Positions 1 through 9,050 are shown, counted from the first letter of the stretch. The stretch: DNA of 64,000 nucleotides from Amycolatopsis sp. FDAARGOS 1241 (GCF_016889705.1 NZ_CP069526.1:3782001-3846000); one strand, 5' to 3'. Program-made: numbers and translations. Notes: generated by a model from the sequence alone, not told the origin.

Positions 1-9
1 TGAGCCCCG

Positions 10-897
10 TCAGTTCGCCGAAGCCTGCCGGTACACGGTTTCCGCGACGGGCCCCAGCACCGGGCCGCCCATGGTGTTGGGCTGGTCCGGGTCGAGGCTG
101 CTGTTCACCGAGACGACCGTGCCCGAGCCGGTGGCCGCGTCGAAGTCGGCGAGCCACGGCCCGCCGCTCGAGCCGCCGTCCAGATCACACGGCACGAGCT
201 GCTGCGGATCGCCGGGGGTGCTGGCGCGCTGATCGACCGTGCTGTTCCCCGTGCAGGACAGCAGTTCCTCGCCGAGCTGCGGGTGCGTGTCGGGGTAGCC
301 GAACGTCGTGACCCGCGGTCCGGGCTGCCGGTCGAACGCCACCGGCTGCGCGCCGGCCACGTCGTTGACGTGCTTGCCGCCGACGGGGTCGACGACGACG
401 GCGGCCACGTCGTGGTGCGAGTCGGTGGTCAGGTCCTTCGGGGTCAGCACCGTGCGCACCGGGAACACCCCGAACGGCCGGTCGCCCTGGTCGTAGCCGG
501 GCACGAACACCATGGTCGGGTACGACAGATCGGGTGCGCCGGGCTTCCAGACACAGTGCCCGGCCGTGAGCACGACGTCGTGGTTCCCGCTGCGGACCGA
601 CGTCGCGGTGCAGTAGCTGTCCAGGCCGTTGTCGCCGTGCACGAAGAAGAGCCTGCCGATGGTGCCCAAGGGTTTTCCGTGCCACGGTTGGGAAATCGGC
701 CCGGTCGGCCCGAGGTCGTTGTCCTGGCCGACCTGCTTCATGCGCTGCGGTGTCCAGTACGCCAGGGCGTCGGCGCGTTCCTGCGGGGTGAAGTTCACGA
801 CCGCGACGCTGTCGTCGGCCGAGGCCACCGCGGGCGCGGCGCCCGCCGTAACCAGGCACGCGGTCGTGATCGCCAGTGCTGTCCGGGTCCTGTGCAA
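10..897 (-). CDS. secreted trypsin/V8-like serine protease
   Basis: Predicted exported chymotrypsin-fold serine peptidase of about 295 residues. The triad is visible: His in LTAGHC, Asp in the HHDVAAV segment and Ser in GGSSGGPW. A Sec-type signal peptide (HRTRTALAITTACLVTAG, then an ASA cleavage site) opens the protein. I placed the start at a TTG (897) because a strong Shine-Dalgarno (AAGGGAGG) sits six bases upstream of it; the in-frame ATG at 972 would put 25 charged residues before the signal peptide. Substrate unknown. The gene is followed by the window edge, so its downstream partner is not visible. It does not overlap the operon behind it and looks independent. Confidence 0.85.
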   Translation of the reverse strand: MHRTRTALAITTACLVTAGAAPAVASADDSVAVVNFTPQERADALAYWTPQRMKQVGQDNDLGPTGPISQPWHGKPLGTIGRLFFVHGDNGLDSYCTATSVRSGNHDVVLTAGHCVWKPGAPDLSYPTMVFVPGYDQGDRPFGVFPVRTVLTPKDLTTDSHHDVAAVVVDPVGGKHVNDVAGAQPVAFDRQPGPRVTTFGYPDTHPQLGEELLSCTGNSTVDQRASTPGDPQQLVPCDLDGGSSGGPWLADFDAATGSGTVVSVNSSLDPDQPNTMGGPVLGPVAETVYRQASAN

Positions 898-1048
898 CGT
901 CGGCCTCCCTTGTGACGAGATGATCACTCGGGAGACGTGCCGAGCCGGGTCGGGGTTGGGCCCCGAGAGCACCCCGACCGGGTGATCGGGGCCTGCGAAC
1001 GCGGACCCGGCCGGGTGGTCGCGGCACCCGGCCAGGGTCGCGCCGTGC

Positions 1049-2209
1049 TCAGAGCGTGGCGTACAGCGCCCGCTCGAAGTCTTCGTAGAGCTTCATGAAC
1101 GGCGGCGGCACGAACGGCAGCGACTGGCTGTAGATCGCGCCCGTCACGCCCGTCTCGCGGTCGACCCAGAAGAACGAGTTGCACAGCCCGGCCCACGTTC
1201 CGCTGCCCGCGGCGCGCATGCCCGTGGCCTGCTCACCGTTGAGCAGCAGCCCCAGACCCCACCGGTAGCCCGGCCCGGCGGCGAAGTCGTGGGACGACGC
1301 CGGGTCGGCGGTGCTGATGCGCTCCGGGAACTTCAGGTCGCCGATCTGGTTGGTGAACGCGGCGTCCACGGTGGACTTCTCGAGCACCTTCGTGCCGTCG
1401 AGCGTGCCGCCGCCCAGCAGCATGCGCTGGAACTTGAGGTAGTCGCGCGGCGTCGAGTACAGGCCGTGCCCACCCGCCCAGTACTCGGGCACCTCCGGGA
1501 TGTTGATGTCGGTCGCGAGCCAGCCGCCGTCTTCGCCTCGGACGTGGATCGGCGCGAGGTTGGCGCGCTGCGCCGCGGTGGGGGCGAACGACGTCTCGGT
1601 CATCCCCAGCGGTCCGGTGATGTGCTCCGCGAAGTACTTGTCGAGCGTGGTGCCCGAGACGGCTTCGACGACGCGGCCGAGCCAGTCGGTGTTGGTGCCG
1701 TATTCGACGGTGGTACCGGGGTCGGCGATCATCGGCGCCGTGAACACCACGTTCTGGCCCGACAGCACGTTGGGGGTGCCGGTGGCGGCCTCCCACTTGA
1801 CGATGTCGGAGTTCCAGAACCAGTAGCTCAGGCCCGACGTGTGCGTCATCAGCTGCCGGATCGTCGCCTGCGAGGCCGGGGCCCGCAGCTGCGGTGTGTC
1901 GCCGTCGAACCCGGTCAGCACCTTGACGTCGGCGAACTCGGGGCGGTAGCGCTCGACGGGGGCGTCGAGCTCGATCTTGCCCTCGTCGGCCAGCCGGAGT
2001 GCGGCGGCGGTCGTGACCATCTTGGTCATCGACATGATGCGGAAATGGGTGTCGGCCGAAGCGGGTTCGCTGCTGCCGGCGGCACGCGGGCCGGCGGCGC
2101 CTTCGTAGACGATCCCGTCGCCGTCGGCCGCGATGGCGACGACGTTGGGCACGTCGCCGTTGTCCACGGCGTCGCTCAGGATCTTGTCGATCGAGGCGGT
2201 TGAACTCAT
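1049..2209 (-). CDS. beta-lactamase-fold serine hydrolase (EstB-like esterase/DD-peptidase family)
   Basis: About 386 residues, the usual length for the class C beta-lactamase/EstB family. The nucleophile motif SMTK (S-x-x-K) lies near residue 60 and a Y-x-N-type motif (YGTNTDW) near residue 170. No signal peptide is seen, so a cytoplasmic esterase is more likely than a true beta-lactamase. It starts at ATG with AAAGGGA upstream. It is the last gene of the run transcribed from 8971 downwards, 21 bases after the CoxS/CoxG fusion, and is probably co-transcribed. A role in hydrolysing an ester or lactone of that pathway is inference only. Confidence 0.8.
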   Translation of the reverse strand: MSSTASIDKILSDAVDNGDVPNVVAIAADGDGIVYEGAAGPRAAGSSEPASADTHFRIMSMTKMVTTAAALRLADEGKIELDAPVERYRPEFADVKVLTGFDGDTPQLRAPASQATIRQLMTHTSGLSYWFWNSDIVKWEAATGTPNVLSGQNVVFTAPMIADPGTTVEYGTNTDWLGRVVEAVSGTTLDKYFAEHITGPLGMTETSFAPTAAQRANLAPIHVRGEDGGWLATDINIPEVPEYWAGGHGLYSTPRDYLKFQRMLLGGGTLDGTKVLEKSTVDAAFTNQIGDLKFPERISTADPASSHDFAAGPGYRWGLGLLLNGEQATGMRAAGSGTWAGLCNSFFWVDRETGVTGAIYSQSLPFVPPPFMKLYEDFERALYATL

Positions 2210-2230
2210 CGTTGAGTCCCTTTCGGGTGG

Positions 2231-3427
2231 TTAGTTACGTGGGCTGTGCTCGGCACGGCGCAAGCGCCGGCCCCATTCCCGCGCTTTCGCGACGAGAGTG
2301 GCTCCGAGGAGGGCCAGCGCGCCGGGCGGCTTGGCCGCCGCCGTGCGCACTCCGGACACCGCGGTCTCCTCCACGGCCGCGGCGAACTGCTCGAACATGC
2401 GCCGGCTGACGTCGCCGGCCAGCGCCCGGCCGAACTGCGCGATCCGGCCGGTCAAGTACACCTGCGCGGTCGCGCGCAGGCGGGTGCCGGCCGGGGTTTC
2501 CTCGGCCAGCAGCAGGATGTCGGCCTGGGTGCGCCCGCCTCCGGCGTCTTCGCCCTGGCCGATCACGCGCAGCCGGTGCGCCGCGGCGTCGCGTTCGCTC
2601 ACCTGCGCGAGCCCGGCGAACGACAGCCGGATCGGCCCGACGGCCACGCGCGCGCGGCCGCGGTAGCGGTCGTCGCCGAGGTGCTCGGTGATCTCCGCGC
2701 CCGGCAGGCACGCGGCGACGAGGTCGATGTCGTCGAGCACCCGCCACGTCTTCTCCGGCGACGCGGCGAGTTCCTGCGTGACCTCGACGGTGAACGTCGG
2801 ATCTCCCTGCGGCAGCTCGATCTCGCGCGCGCCGGCGGTTTCGGGCGCGGTCTTCGCGCCCGGCTTGGCGGCGGTGTGCCCCAGCAGCACGTGCTGCCCG
2901 CAGTTGCGCGGCGCCGGGATCCCGTCGCGGTGCGCGTGCGCGACCTCCGAGACCGCCGAGAGGATGTTGCGGTACCCGGTGCAGCGGCACAGCACGCCCG
3001 ACAGCTCGACCGGCAGGTCCTCCTCAGCCACGTCCGGTTTGCTCACCAGCAGATCGTAGGACGACAGCAGAAACCCGGGAGTGCAGAAGCCGCACTGCAG
3101 CGCGTGGTGCGCGCCGAACGCCTCCTGCAGCGGGTGCAGGTCGTCGGGGCGGCCGAGACCCTCGACGGTCACGATCTCCGCGCCGTCGAGCTGGCAGGCG
3201 AACAGCAGGCACGCACGCGCGGCCGAGCCGTCGACCAGGACCGTGCACATGCCGCAGACGCCGTGCTCGCAGCCGAGGTGCGTGCCGGTGAGGCCGAGGT
3301 GGTCGCGCAGCGCGTCGGCGAGCGTGACCCGCGCCGGCAACGACAGCGTCACTTCGGTGCCGTTGACGGTCATGGTCACGTCGAGCGGTTCGCCGGCCTC
3401 GGCGCGGACGGGCCGGGGCCGGGTCAT
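2231..3427 (-). CDS. fused [2Fe-2S] subunit (CoxS-like) and CoxG-like SRPBCC domain
   Basis: Two proteins that are normally separate are joined. Residues about 17-165 are the small iron-sulfur subunit of the xanthine dehydrogenase/CO dehydrogenase family: a plant-type [2Fe-2S] cluster (GCEHGVCGMC plus a later Cys) and the second cluster set (CGFC, CRCTGY). After a short linker, residues about 200-345 are an SRPBCC/CoxG domain (PEKTWRVLDDIDLVAACLPG is the hallmark segment). CoxG-type proteins recruit or help mature the Mo enzyme, so the fusion may tether this function to the electron-transfer subunit. The ATG has GGAGG eleven bases upstream and overlaps the stop of the FAD subunit gene by four bases. 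The C-terminus is basic and low in complexity. Confidence 0.88.
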   Translation of the reverse strand: MTRPRPVRAEAGEPLDVTMTVNGTEVTLSLPARVTLADALRDHLGLTGTHLGCEHGVCGMCTVLVDGSAARACLLFACQLDGAEIVTVEGLGRPDDLHPLQEAFGAHHALQCGFCTPGFLLSSYDLLVSKPDVAEEDLPVELSGVLCRCTGYRNILSAVSEVAHAHRDGIPAPRNCGQHVLLGHTAAKPGAKTAPETAGAREIELPQGDPTFTVEVTQELAASPEKTWRVLDDIDLVAACLPGAEITEHLGDDRYRGRARVAVGPIRLSFAGLAQVSERDAAAHRLRVIGQGEDAGGGRTQADILLLAEETPAGTRLRATAQVYLTGRIAQFGRALAGDVSRRMFEQFAAAVEETAVSGVRTAAAKPPGALALLGATLVAKAREWGRRLRRAEHSPRN

Positions 3428-4254
3428 GCGGGTCCTCCTTCCGCGGCGCGCCGGGCCCGGGCGACCTCCCGCACGGCCAGCGCGGCCACGAGCCGCTGCC
3501 GGTACTCGCGCGAGCCGTGCGGGTCGCCGGCGGTGTCGACGAGGTCGCGGGCCAGCGCCGCCAGTGCTTCGTCGTCGAGACCGGTGACGTCACGGGTCAC
3601 CGGCCGGTCGGACACGCCGAACGCGGTGAGCACGGTTTTGCCGCCCGCGTGGGCGCGCGTGGCGACGCCGGCGAGAGCGAAGTCGCCGTGGCGGCGGGCG
3701 ATCTCGGCGAACCCGAAGCCGTCGCCCGGCCGCGCGACGGGGAAGCGCACCGCGGCGAGCACGTCCTCGGGTCCGACCGCGGTGGCCATGGCGCCGTGGA
3801 AGAACTCGGCGGCGGTGACCGTGCGCCGGCCCCGCTGCCCCGCGATCTCCAGCTGCGCGTTCAGGCAGCAGGCGACGGCGGGCAGTTCGGCGGCGGGGTC
3901 GGCGTGCGCGATGCTGCCGCACACCGTCCCGCGGCTGCGCAGCTCGCGGTGCCCGATCCACGGCAGCGCCAGCCGCAGCAGCGGCACGGCCGCGGTGAGG
4001 GAGTGCTGCTCCAGAGTCCGCTGGCGCACGAGCGCGCCGATCACCAGCTGGTCACCCTCGCGGCGCACGTAGTCCAATTCGGACAGTGCCGAGATGTCGA
4101 CCACAGTGGACGGGCGGGCCAGGCGCATCGCGAGGATGGGCACGAGCGACTGCCCGCCGGCGAGCACCTTCCCCTCGCCCCGGCTGCGCACGAGCTCGGC
4201 GACCGCGTCGTCGAGGGTCGCGGGCCGCACGTAGGCGAACGGTGCTGCTTTCAC
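3424..4254 (-). CDS. FAD-binding subunit of molybdenum hydroxylase (CoxM/XdhB-like)
   Basis: A 276-residue medium subunit that passes electrons from the iron-sulfur clusters to FAD. The two FAD-contact segments are present: AGGQSLVP near residue 33 and TVCGSIAHADPAAELP near residue 110. The CO-dehydrogenase flavoprotein C-terminal domain follows. Length matches CoxM (about 280-290). It lies three bases after the enoyl-CoA hydratase stop and overlaps the downstream fusion gene by four bases, so the subunits are translationally coupled. With the large subunit (5037-7421) and the fusion gene it completes a three-component enzyme. Confidence 0.9.
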   Translation of the reverse strand: MKAAPFAYVRPATLDDAVAELVRSRGEGKVLAGGQSLVPILAMRLARPSTVVDISALSELDYVRREGDQLVIGALVRQRTLEQHSLTAAVPLLRLALPWIGHRELRSRGTVCGSIAHADPAAELPAVACCLNAQLEIAGQRGRRTVTAAEFFHGAMATAVGPEDVLAAVRFPVARPGDGFGFAEIARRHGDFALAGVATRAHAGGKTVLTAFGVSDRPVTRDVTGLDDEALAALARDLVDTAGDPHGSREYRQRLVAALAVREVARARRAAEGGPA

Positions 4255-4257
4255 GGC

Positions 4258-5037
4258 TCAGCGTCCCTGGAACTTCGCGGCCCGCTTCTCGGTGAACGCA
4301 GCGACACCCTCGGCGAAGTCGTGGCTCGCGCGCAGCATCGCGTACGCCTTGCGCTCCAGCTCGATGCCGGTGTAGAGCGGTCCATCGACACCCTTGTCGA
4401 GCACCTCCTTGGCGGTGCGCGCGGCCATCGGTGAGTACCCGAGCAGGGTTGCCACGACCTTGTCGGTCTCCGCGTAGAGCGCTTCGCGGTCGTCGGCGAG
4501 CTTGGCCACCAGGCCCCAGTCCAGCGCCTGCTCGCCGGTGATCCGCTCGGCCGTGAGGATGTGGAACTTCGCCCGCGACAGCCCGATCAGCCGCGCCAGG
4601 CGCTGGGTGCCGCCGCTGCCGGGGATCATGCCGAGCTTCATCTCCGGCAGCGCGAAACGGCTGCGCGGGGTGGCGAGGCGGATGTCGGTCGAGAGCACCA
4701 GTTCCAGGCCGACGCCGAAGCAGTAGCCGTCGACCGCGGCGACCACGATCTTCTTGCTGCGCGAGGGCGCGGTGACGTTGTGGCCGAGGTCGGTGAAGTC
4801 CACCGGCTCGACCTCCATGAACCCGGGGATGTCACCGCCCGACGAAAAGTGCTCGCCGTCGGACTTGAGCACGACGACCCGCACGTTGTCGTCCGCGTCG
4901 ATCTCGGTGAACAGGTCCGCCATGCGCTGGCGCATCTCCCACGTGATGATCGTGAAGCGGCCGTGGGACAGGGTCAGCTCCGCGACCTGCCCGTCGTGCG
5001 TGCGGTCGAGGCGGATCTCGCCTCCGGTGAGCGCCAT
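4258..5037 (-). CDS. enoyl-CoA hydratase/isomerase family protein
   Basis: A 259-residue crotonase. Both catalytic glutamates expected of a true hydratase are present: one in the GLELVL segment and one in LPEMKLGMIPGSGGTQRL. The oxyanion-hole segment FSSGGD is also intact. It sits between the large and FAD subunits of the Mo hydroxylase and overlaps the large-subunit stop (ATGA), so it is part of the same pathway rather than general beta-oxidation. Together with the CoA ligase it suggests that a carboxylic acid is activated, hydroxylated or reduced as its CoA thioester, and then hydrated. Substrate not deducible. Confidence 0.85.
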   Translation of the reverse strand: MALTGGEIRLDRTHDGQVAELTLSHGRFTIITWEMRQRMADLFTEIDADDNVRVVVLKSDGEHFSSGGDIPGFMEVEPVDFTDLGHNVTAPSRSKKIVVAAVDGYCFGVGLELVLSTDIRLATPRSRFALPEMKLGMIPGSGGTQRLARLIGLSRAKFHILTAERITGEQALDWGLVAKLADDREALYAETDKVVATLLGYSPMAARTAKEVLDKGVDGPLYTGIELERKAYAMLRASHDFAEGVAAFTEKRAAKFQGR

Positions 5038-7421
5038 CAGGCCTTCCTCTCCAGTAGTTCGTGCACGACGGTGCCGTGCAGGGGCAGGGACGTGACCTCG
5101 ACGCCGAGCGCGTCGGTCACCGCGTTGGCGATGGCCACCGGCAGGCTCATGCTGGAGCCCTCACCGCAGCCCTTCGCGCCGAGCGTGGTGAACGGCGACG
5201 GCGTCTCGAGGTGGTCGCTCAGCAGCGGGTAGCTCGCTTCCGCGCTGGTGGGGCACAGGTAGTCCATGAACGTCGCCGACGTCGGCTGGCCGGAGTCGGC
5301 GTAGCGCAGCTCCTCGTAGAGCGCACCGCCGAGCGCGTGGGCGAGGGCGCCGTGGACCTGGCCCTCGAGCAGCTTCGGGTTCAGGATCGTGCCAGCGTCG
5401 TGCACCGTGGACACCAGCTCGACCTCGACGGCGAGGCTCACCGGGTCGATGCGCACGGCCACGAGCTCGGCGACGAACCCGTAGCACAGGCTGGAGTTGA
5501 TCTGGTCCCCTGTGGACGGTGCCTTGGCCTGCGGCGGGGTGAACGCCGCTTCTTCGTAGAGCCGCGCGGAAACCCCTTCGGGCAGCGAGCCCGGGTCCCA
5601 GTGCACCAGCCCGGCCGCGTGCCTGAAGGCGACCCGCCGGCTCGGATCATCGCGCCTGCGCACGAATCCGTCGGCCAGCTCCAGCCGATCGGGGTCCGTG
5701 TCGAGGAGGACTCCGGCGGCGGTGCGGATCGTTCCGGCGATCTTGTCCGCCGCGGCGACCAGTGCGCTGGTCAGCAGGGGAGCGAACCGCGAGGAGTAAC
5801 TGCCGGAAGTGATGGTCCACGGTGTGGTCGCGGTGTCCATCTCGACGACCGGCCGGACGGCTTCGACCGGCAGCCCGAGCCGCTGCGCCACGACCTGGCG
5901 CGCGACGGTGGCGTGCCCCTGACCCTGCGGCACCGTCCCGAGCAGCACCGACACCACGCCCTGCGGGTCGACGCTGATCCGCACGTGCTCGGTACTGCCC
6001 GACTTGCCGCGTCCGGCCGCGCGCTGTTCGGCCGGCGTCGCGAGCCCCACGTAGCCGATGTTGGTGGCCGACGGGTCGACGATCGTCGCCAGCCCGATGC
6101 CGAAGTACTCGCCGGCTTCGCGCGCCTGCCGCCGGCGTTCACGCAGCTTCTCGTAGTCGGCGTTGCGCAGCGCCAGCTCGAACGCGCGCGGGTAGTCGCC
6201 CGAGTCGTACACGCCGCCGCTGGGCGTGTGGTAGGGGAAGGAACCGGCCTGGATGAGGTTGCGGCGCCGGATCTCCGCGGGGTCGAGACCGAGCTCGTGC
6301 GCGACGCGGTCCATGATCCGCTCGAGCCCGAAGTACAGCTGCTGCCCGCCGAACCCGCGGTTGAGGCCGGTGGGCGTTTTGTTCGTGACGACCGCGCGAG
6401 CCCGGATCTGCACCGCCTCGATGCCGTACGCGCCGGTGATGTTGCCGAAGCAGCGGTAGAGCGTGCTCGGCTCGGGCGGGCGCAGGTAGGCGCCGACGTT
6501 GTCGATCAGGTCGGCGCGCAGCGCCTCGACCTTGCCGTCCGCGTCGACGGCGGCTTCGAACCGCATTCGCCGGTCCGACCCGGCCGAGCTGGACAGCAGG
6601 TGCTCGATGCGGTCCTCGGTCCAGCGCACAGGCCGGCCGCAGTGCTTGCTGGCCAGCGCCATCAGCGCGACGTACGGGTAGATCCCGGACTTGATGCCGA
6701 AGCTGCCGCCGATGTCCGCCGGCACGCGCAGCCGCACCCGCGACGTCGGCAGTCCCAGTCCTGCCGCGAGCACCGGCACCATTGAGAACGGGCCGTGGAA
6801 GTTGGCCCACGCCGTGACCGCAGGGCCGTCGGCGTCCTCCTGCCACTCCGCGATCACGGAGTAGCACTCCATCGGTGCCGAGGTGTAGCGCGGGAAGCTG
6901 TATTCCCCGGTCACCACGTGGGCGGCGTTCGCGAAGAGCTCGTCCACCGCGCCGAACGTGAACGTGCGGTCCGTGGCGACGTTGCTGCCGACTTCGTCGT
7001 GCAGCACCGGTGCGTCGCCGGCGATCGCCTTGACGGTGTCGACGACCGCGGGCAGCGGCTCGTAATCCACATCGACCAGTTCCGCGGCGTCCTCGGCCGT
7101 GTATCGGTCGGCGGCGACGACGACGGCCACCGGCTCACCCACGAACCGCACCTTGTCGGTGCCGACCGGGTAGTAGCGGATGGGCGTCTTGAGCGAGAGC
7201 GGGAACGGCTTGAGCGCCGCGAGCACCTCTTCCGGGCCGAGCGCCACGGCGACGCCGGGGTGCGCGCGGGCGCGCGAGAGGTCCACCGAACGGATGCGCG
7301 CGTGCGGGTGCGGGCTGCGCACCACGGCCGCGACGAGCGCGCCGCGCATCGGGTCCAGGTCGTCGAGGAACCGGCCCTTGCCGCACAGCAGCGGGACGTC
7401 TTCGACGCGGGCGGCCGTCAT
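5037..7421 (-). CDS. molybdenum-cofactor large subunit, xanthine dehydrogenase/CoxL family
   Basis: A 794-residue catalytic subunit. The start is taken at 7421 (ATG of MTAARVEDVP), overlapping the ligase stop; an upstream extension of the frame is only the shadow of the ligase gene. The N-terminal hammerhead domain contains GKGRFLDDL. The Mo-binding domain follows, with GGSFGIKSG and a late KGCGEGSSMSLP segment carrying the glutamate equivalent to the catalytic base of xanthine dehydrogenase. The active-site loop reads NRGFGGQQ, which resembles the RGFGGPQ loop of xanthine or hydroxybenzoyl-CoA enzymes. It is not the CSFR loop of true form-I CO dehydrogenase, so carbon monoxide is an unlikely substrate. 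Confidence 0.9.
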   Translation of the reverse strand: MTAARVEDVPLLCGKGRFLDDLDPMRGALVAAVVRSPHPHARIRSVDLSRARAHPGVAVALGPEEVLAALKPFPLSLKTPIRYYPVGTDKVRFVGEPVAVVVAADRYTAEDAAELVDVDYEPLPAVVDTVKAIAGDAPVLHDEVGSNVATDRTFTFGAVDELFANAAHVVTGEYSFPRYTSAPMECYSVIAEWQEDADGPAVTAWANFHGPFSMVPVLAAGLGLPTSRVRLRVPADIGGSFGIKSGIYPYVALMALASKHCGRPVRWTEDRIEHLLSSSAGSDRRMRFEAAVDADGKVEALRADLIDNVGAYLRPPEPSTLYRCFGNITGAYGIEAVQIRARAVVTNKTPTGLNRGFGGQQLYFGLERIMDRVAHELGLDPAEIRRRNLIQAGSFPYHTPSGGVYDSGDYPRAFELALRNADYEKLRERRRQAREAGEYFGIGLATIVDPSATNIGYVGLATPAEQRAAGRGKSGSTEHVRISVDPQGVVSVLLGTVPQGQGHATVARQVVAQRLGLPVEAVRPVVEMDTATTPWTITSGSYSSRFAPLLTSALVAAADKIAGTIRTAAGVLLDTDPDRLELADGFVRRRDDPSRRVAFRHAAGLVHWDPGSLPEGVSARLYEEAAFTPPQAKAPSTGDQINSSLCYGFVAELVAVRIDPVSLAVEVELVSTVHDAGTILNPKLLEGQVHGALAHALGGALYEELRYADSGQPTSATFMDYLCPTSAEASYPLLSDHLETPSPFTTLGAKGCGEGSSMSLPVAIANAVTDALGVEVTSLPLHGTVVHELLERKA

Positions 7422-8971
7422 GCGCGCTCCTTCCCGGGCATGAGCCGAGCGAGTTCCCGGTAGTGGCCCGCGGTCAGCTCGCGGCGCAGGATCTTGCCGA
7501 CGGCGGACTTCGGGATCCCGGCGACCGCGAGGTAGCGTTTCGGCCGCTTCAGCGACGGTAGCCCGGACTCCTCGCGCGCGTAGGCCTCCACCTGCGCCAG
7601 GGTTTCCTCGGGCCGGCGCCCGTCGGACGGCACGACGAACGCGGTGACGGCGCTGCCCCAGCGGTCGTCGGGGAGCCCCACGACCACGACCTCGGCCACG
7701 GCCGGGCAGCGCACCAACGCGTCTTCGATGTCCTCCGGGTAGATGTTCTCGCCGCCGGAGTTGATCATGTCGTCGACGCGGCCCGCGACCCACAGGTCGC
7801 CGTCCTCGTCCTCGGTGGCGAGGTCACCGGTGAAGTACCAGCCGCCGCGCAGGGCTTTCGCGTCGGCGTCGGGCCGGTGCCAGTATCCCTGGAACGCCTC
7901 CGGGCTCTCCAGGGACACGGCCACCTGCCCCGGTTCTCCCGGCGCTACGAGATCGTCGGGCGTGGCGCCCTCGGCCGGGCTGACCAGCCGGACGCGGGAG
8001 AAGACCCCGGCGCGGCCGGCACAGCCCGGTTTGCGGCGCACGTCGGGGCCGATCGTGAAGGTGTAGATCTCCGTGCTGCCGAAGTGGTTCACGAACACCT
8101 CGGGGTGCAGTTCGGCGTCGAGGCGTTCGGCGAGCGCCGGCGTCATCGACGCGCCCGCGTAGGCCAGGCGCCGCACCGACTTCGCCTCGGCCAGCCGTCC
8201 TGTGTGGACCAGCGACCAGTACGCGGTGGGCACGAGGTAGAGCGCGCTGATCGCCTCGCCCGTGATCAGCTCCAGTGACTCCTCGGCGTCGAACTTCTCC
8301 TGCGGCACCCACGTGCCCGCCGCGACGATGCTGGCGAGCAGCGCGCGCATGCCCATCGTGTGGAACATCGGCATGACACCGAGCGTGACCTCGCCCGTGC
8401 GCTGCTGGGTCTGGATCAGGTGCGCGACCGCGGCCGCGTGCTCGGCGGAGTGCCGGCGCGGCACGCCCTTCGGCCGGCCCGTGGTGCCGGACGTGTAGAG
8501 CATGACGCTGGTGTCGTCTTCGGCCGGCTGGTGCTTCGGCGCGGGGGTGTCGAGCAGCCGGGCCAGCGGGGTCGCCTTTCCTGGCGCGTCCAGGGGCTCG
8601 CCGGCGTGCGCGCGAGCGGGCAGTCCGTCGATCCCGGCCACGGTCGGTTCGGTCGAAGTGTCCGTGACGAGGAGGGCGGGGGAGCAGTCGCGCAAGCAGT
8701 AGGCGACGTCGCCGGCGTCGAACCGCGTGGACAGCGGCACCGAGATCGCGCCCGTCTTCTGCACGGCGAGGTGGAGGCTCGCGAGCGGCTCGCCGCCGGC
8801 GAGGAGCAGGGCGACGTGGTCGCCGGGCCGCACCCCGAGGCGGGTGAGCGCACCCGCCAGCCGGTCGGTGCGCTCGTCCCACTCCGCGTAGGTCATCGGG
8901 TGCCGGCCGCCGACCGCCCGGCGGTGCGGGTAGCGCTCGGCCGTCCAGCGGAAGGACCTCACCAAGTCCAT
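7418..8971 (-). CDS. acyl-CoA synthetase (AMP-forming, class I adenylate-forming enzyme)
   Basis: A 517-residue ligase that activates a carboxylate to its CoA thioester. The AMP-binding P-loop (YTSGTTGRPKG), the adenine-binding FGSTE segment, the TGD motif and the C-terminal catalytic lysine region (PKSAVGKILRREL) are all present. It is the first gene of the Mo-hydroxylase operon: ATG at 8971 with AGGAG upstream, 79 bases from the divergent PadR gene, and a four-base overlap with the next gene. As first gene it probably sets the pathway substrate, perhaps an aromatic or heteroaromatic acid by analogy with hydroxybenzoyl-CoA or nicotinate routes; that is inference. Confidence 0.9.
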   Translation of the reverse strand: MDLVRSFRWTAERYPHRRAVGGRHPMTYAEWDERTDRLAGALTRLGVRPGDHVALLLAGGEPLASLHLAVQKTGAISVPLSTRFDAGDVAYCLRDCSPALLVTDTSTEPTVAGIDGLPARAHAGEPLDAPGKATPLARLLDTPAPKHQPAEDDTSVMLYTSGTTGRPKGVPRRHSAEHAAAVAHLIQTQQRTGEVTLGVMPMFHTMGMRALLASIVAAGTWVPQEKFDAEESLELITGEAISALYLVPTAYWSLVHTGRLAEAKSVRRLAYAGASMTPALAERLDAELHPEVFVNHFGSTEIYTFTIGPDVRRKPGCAGRAGVFSRVRLVSPAEGATPDDLVAPGEPGQVAVSLESPEAFQGYWHRPDADAKALRGGWYFTGDLATEDEDGDLWVAGRVDDMINSGGENIYPEDIEDALVRCPAVAEVVVVGLPDDRWGSAVTAFVVPSDGRRPEETLAQVEAYAREESGLPSLKRPKRYLAVAGIPKSAVGKILRRELTAGHYRELARLMPGKERA

Positions 8972-8990
8972 CGGCGCACTCCTGGGTCAG

Positions 8991-9023
8991 ATGGTCCGAT
9001 TCGCATCGTCTGTTTCGGACTAT
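8991..9023. promoter_or_regulatory. candidate PadR operator in divergent promoter
   Basis: Imperfect inverted repeat of two 10-base arms (ATGGTCCGAT and TTCGGACTAT, core GTCCGA/TCGGAC) separated by 13 bases, within the 79-base gap between the ligase and PadR starts. PadR proteins commonly bind such dyads over their own divergent promoters. The site is not the classical ATGT/ACAT box. Confidence 0.45.
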
Positions 9024-9050
9024 GGGCGAAATTACGGTAGGGTCGAGGGC

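Noticed and set aside
2246..4072. 608-codon plus-strand frame
   Set aside because: Shadow of the Mo-hydroxylase genes in GC-rich DNA; coding bias matches the minus-strand genes.
3424..7421. True aerobic CO dehydrogenase (coxMSL)
   Set aside because: The active-site loop is RGFGGQQ rather than CSFR, and a CoA ligase and hydratase share the operon.
5037..7793. Upstream extension of the Mo-hydroxylase large subunit to 7793
   Set aside because: The extra 124 codons overlap the ligase gene in another frame and have no homology; the start at 7421 overlaps the ligase stop neatly.
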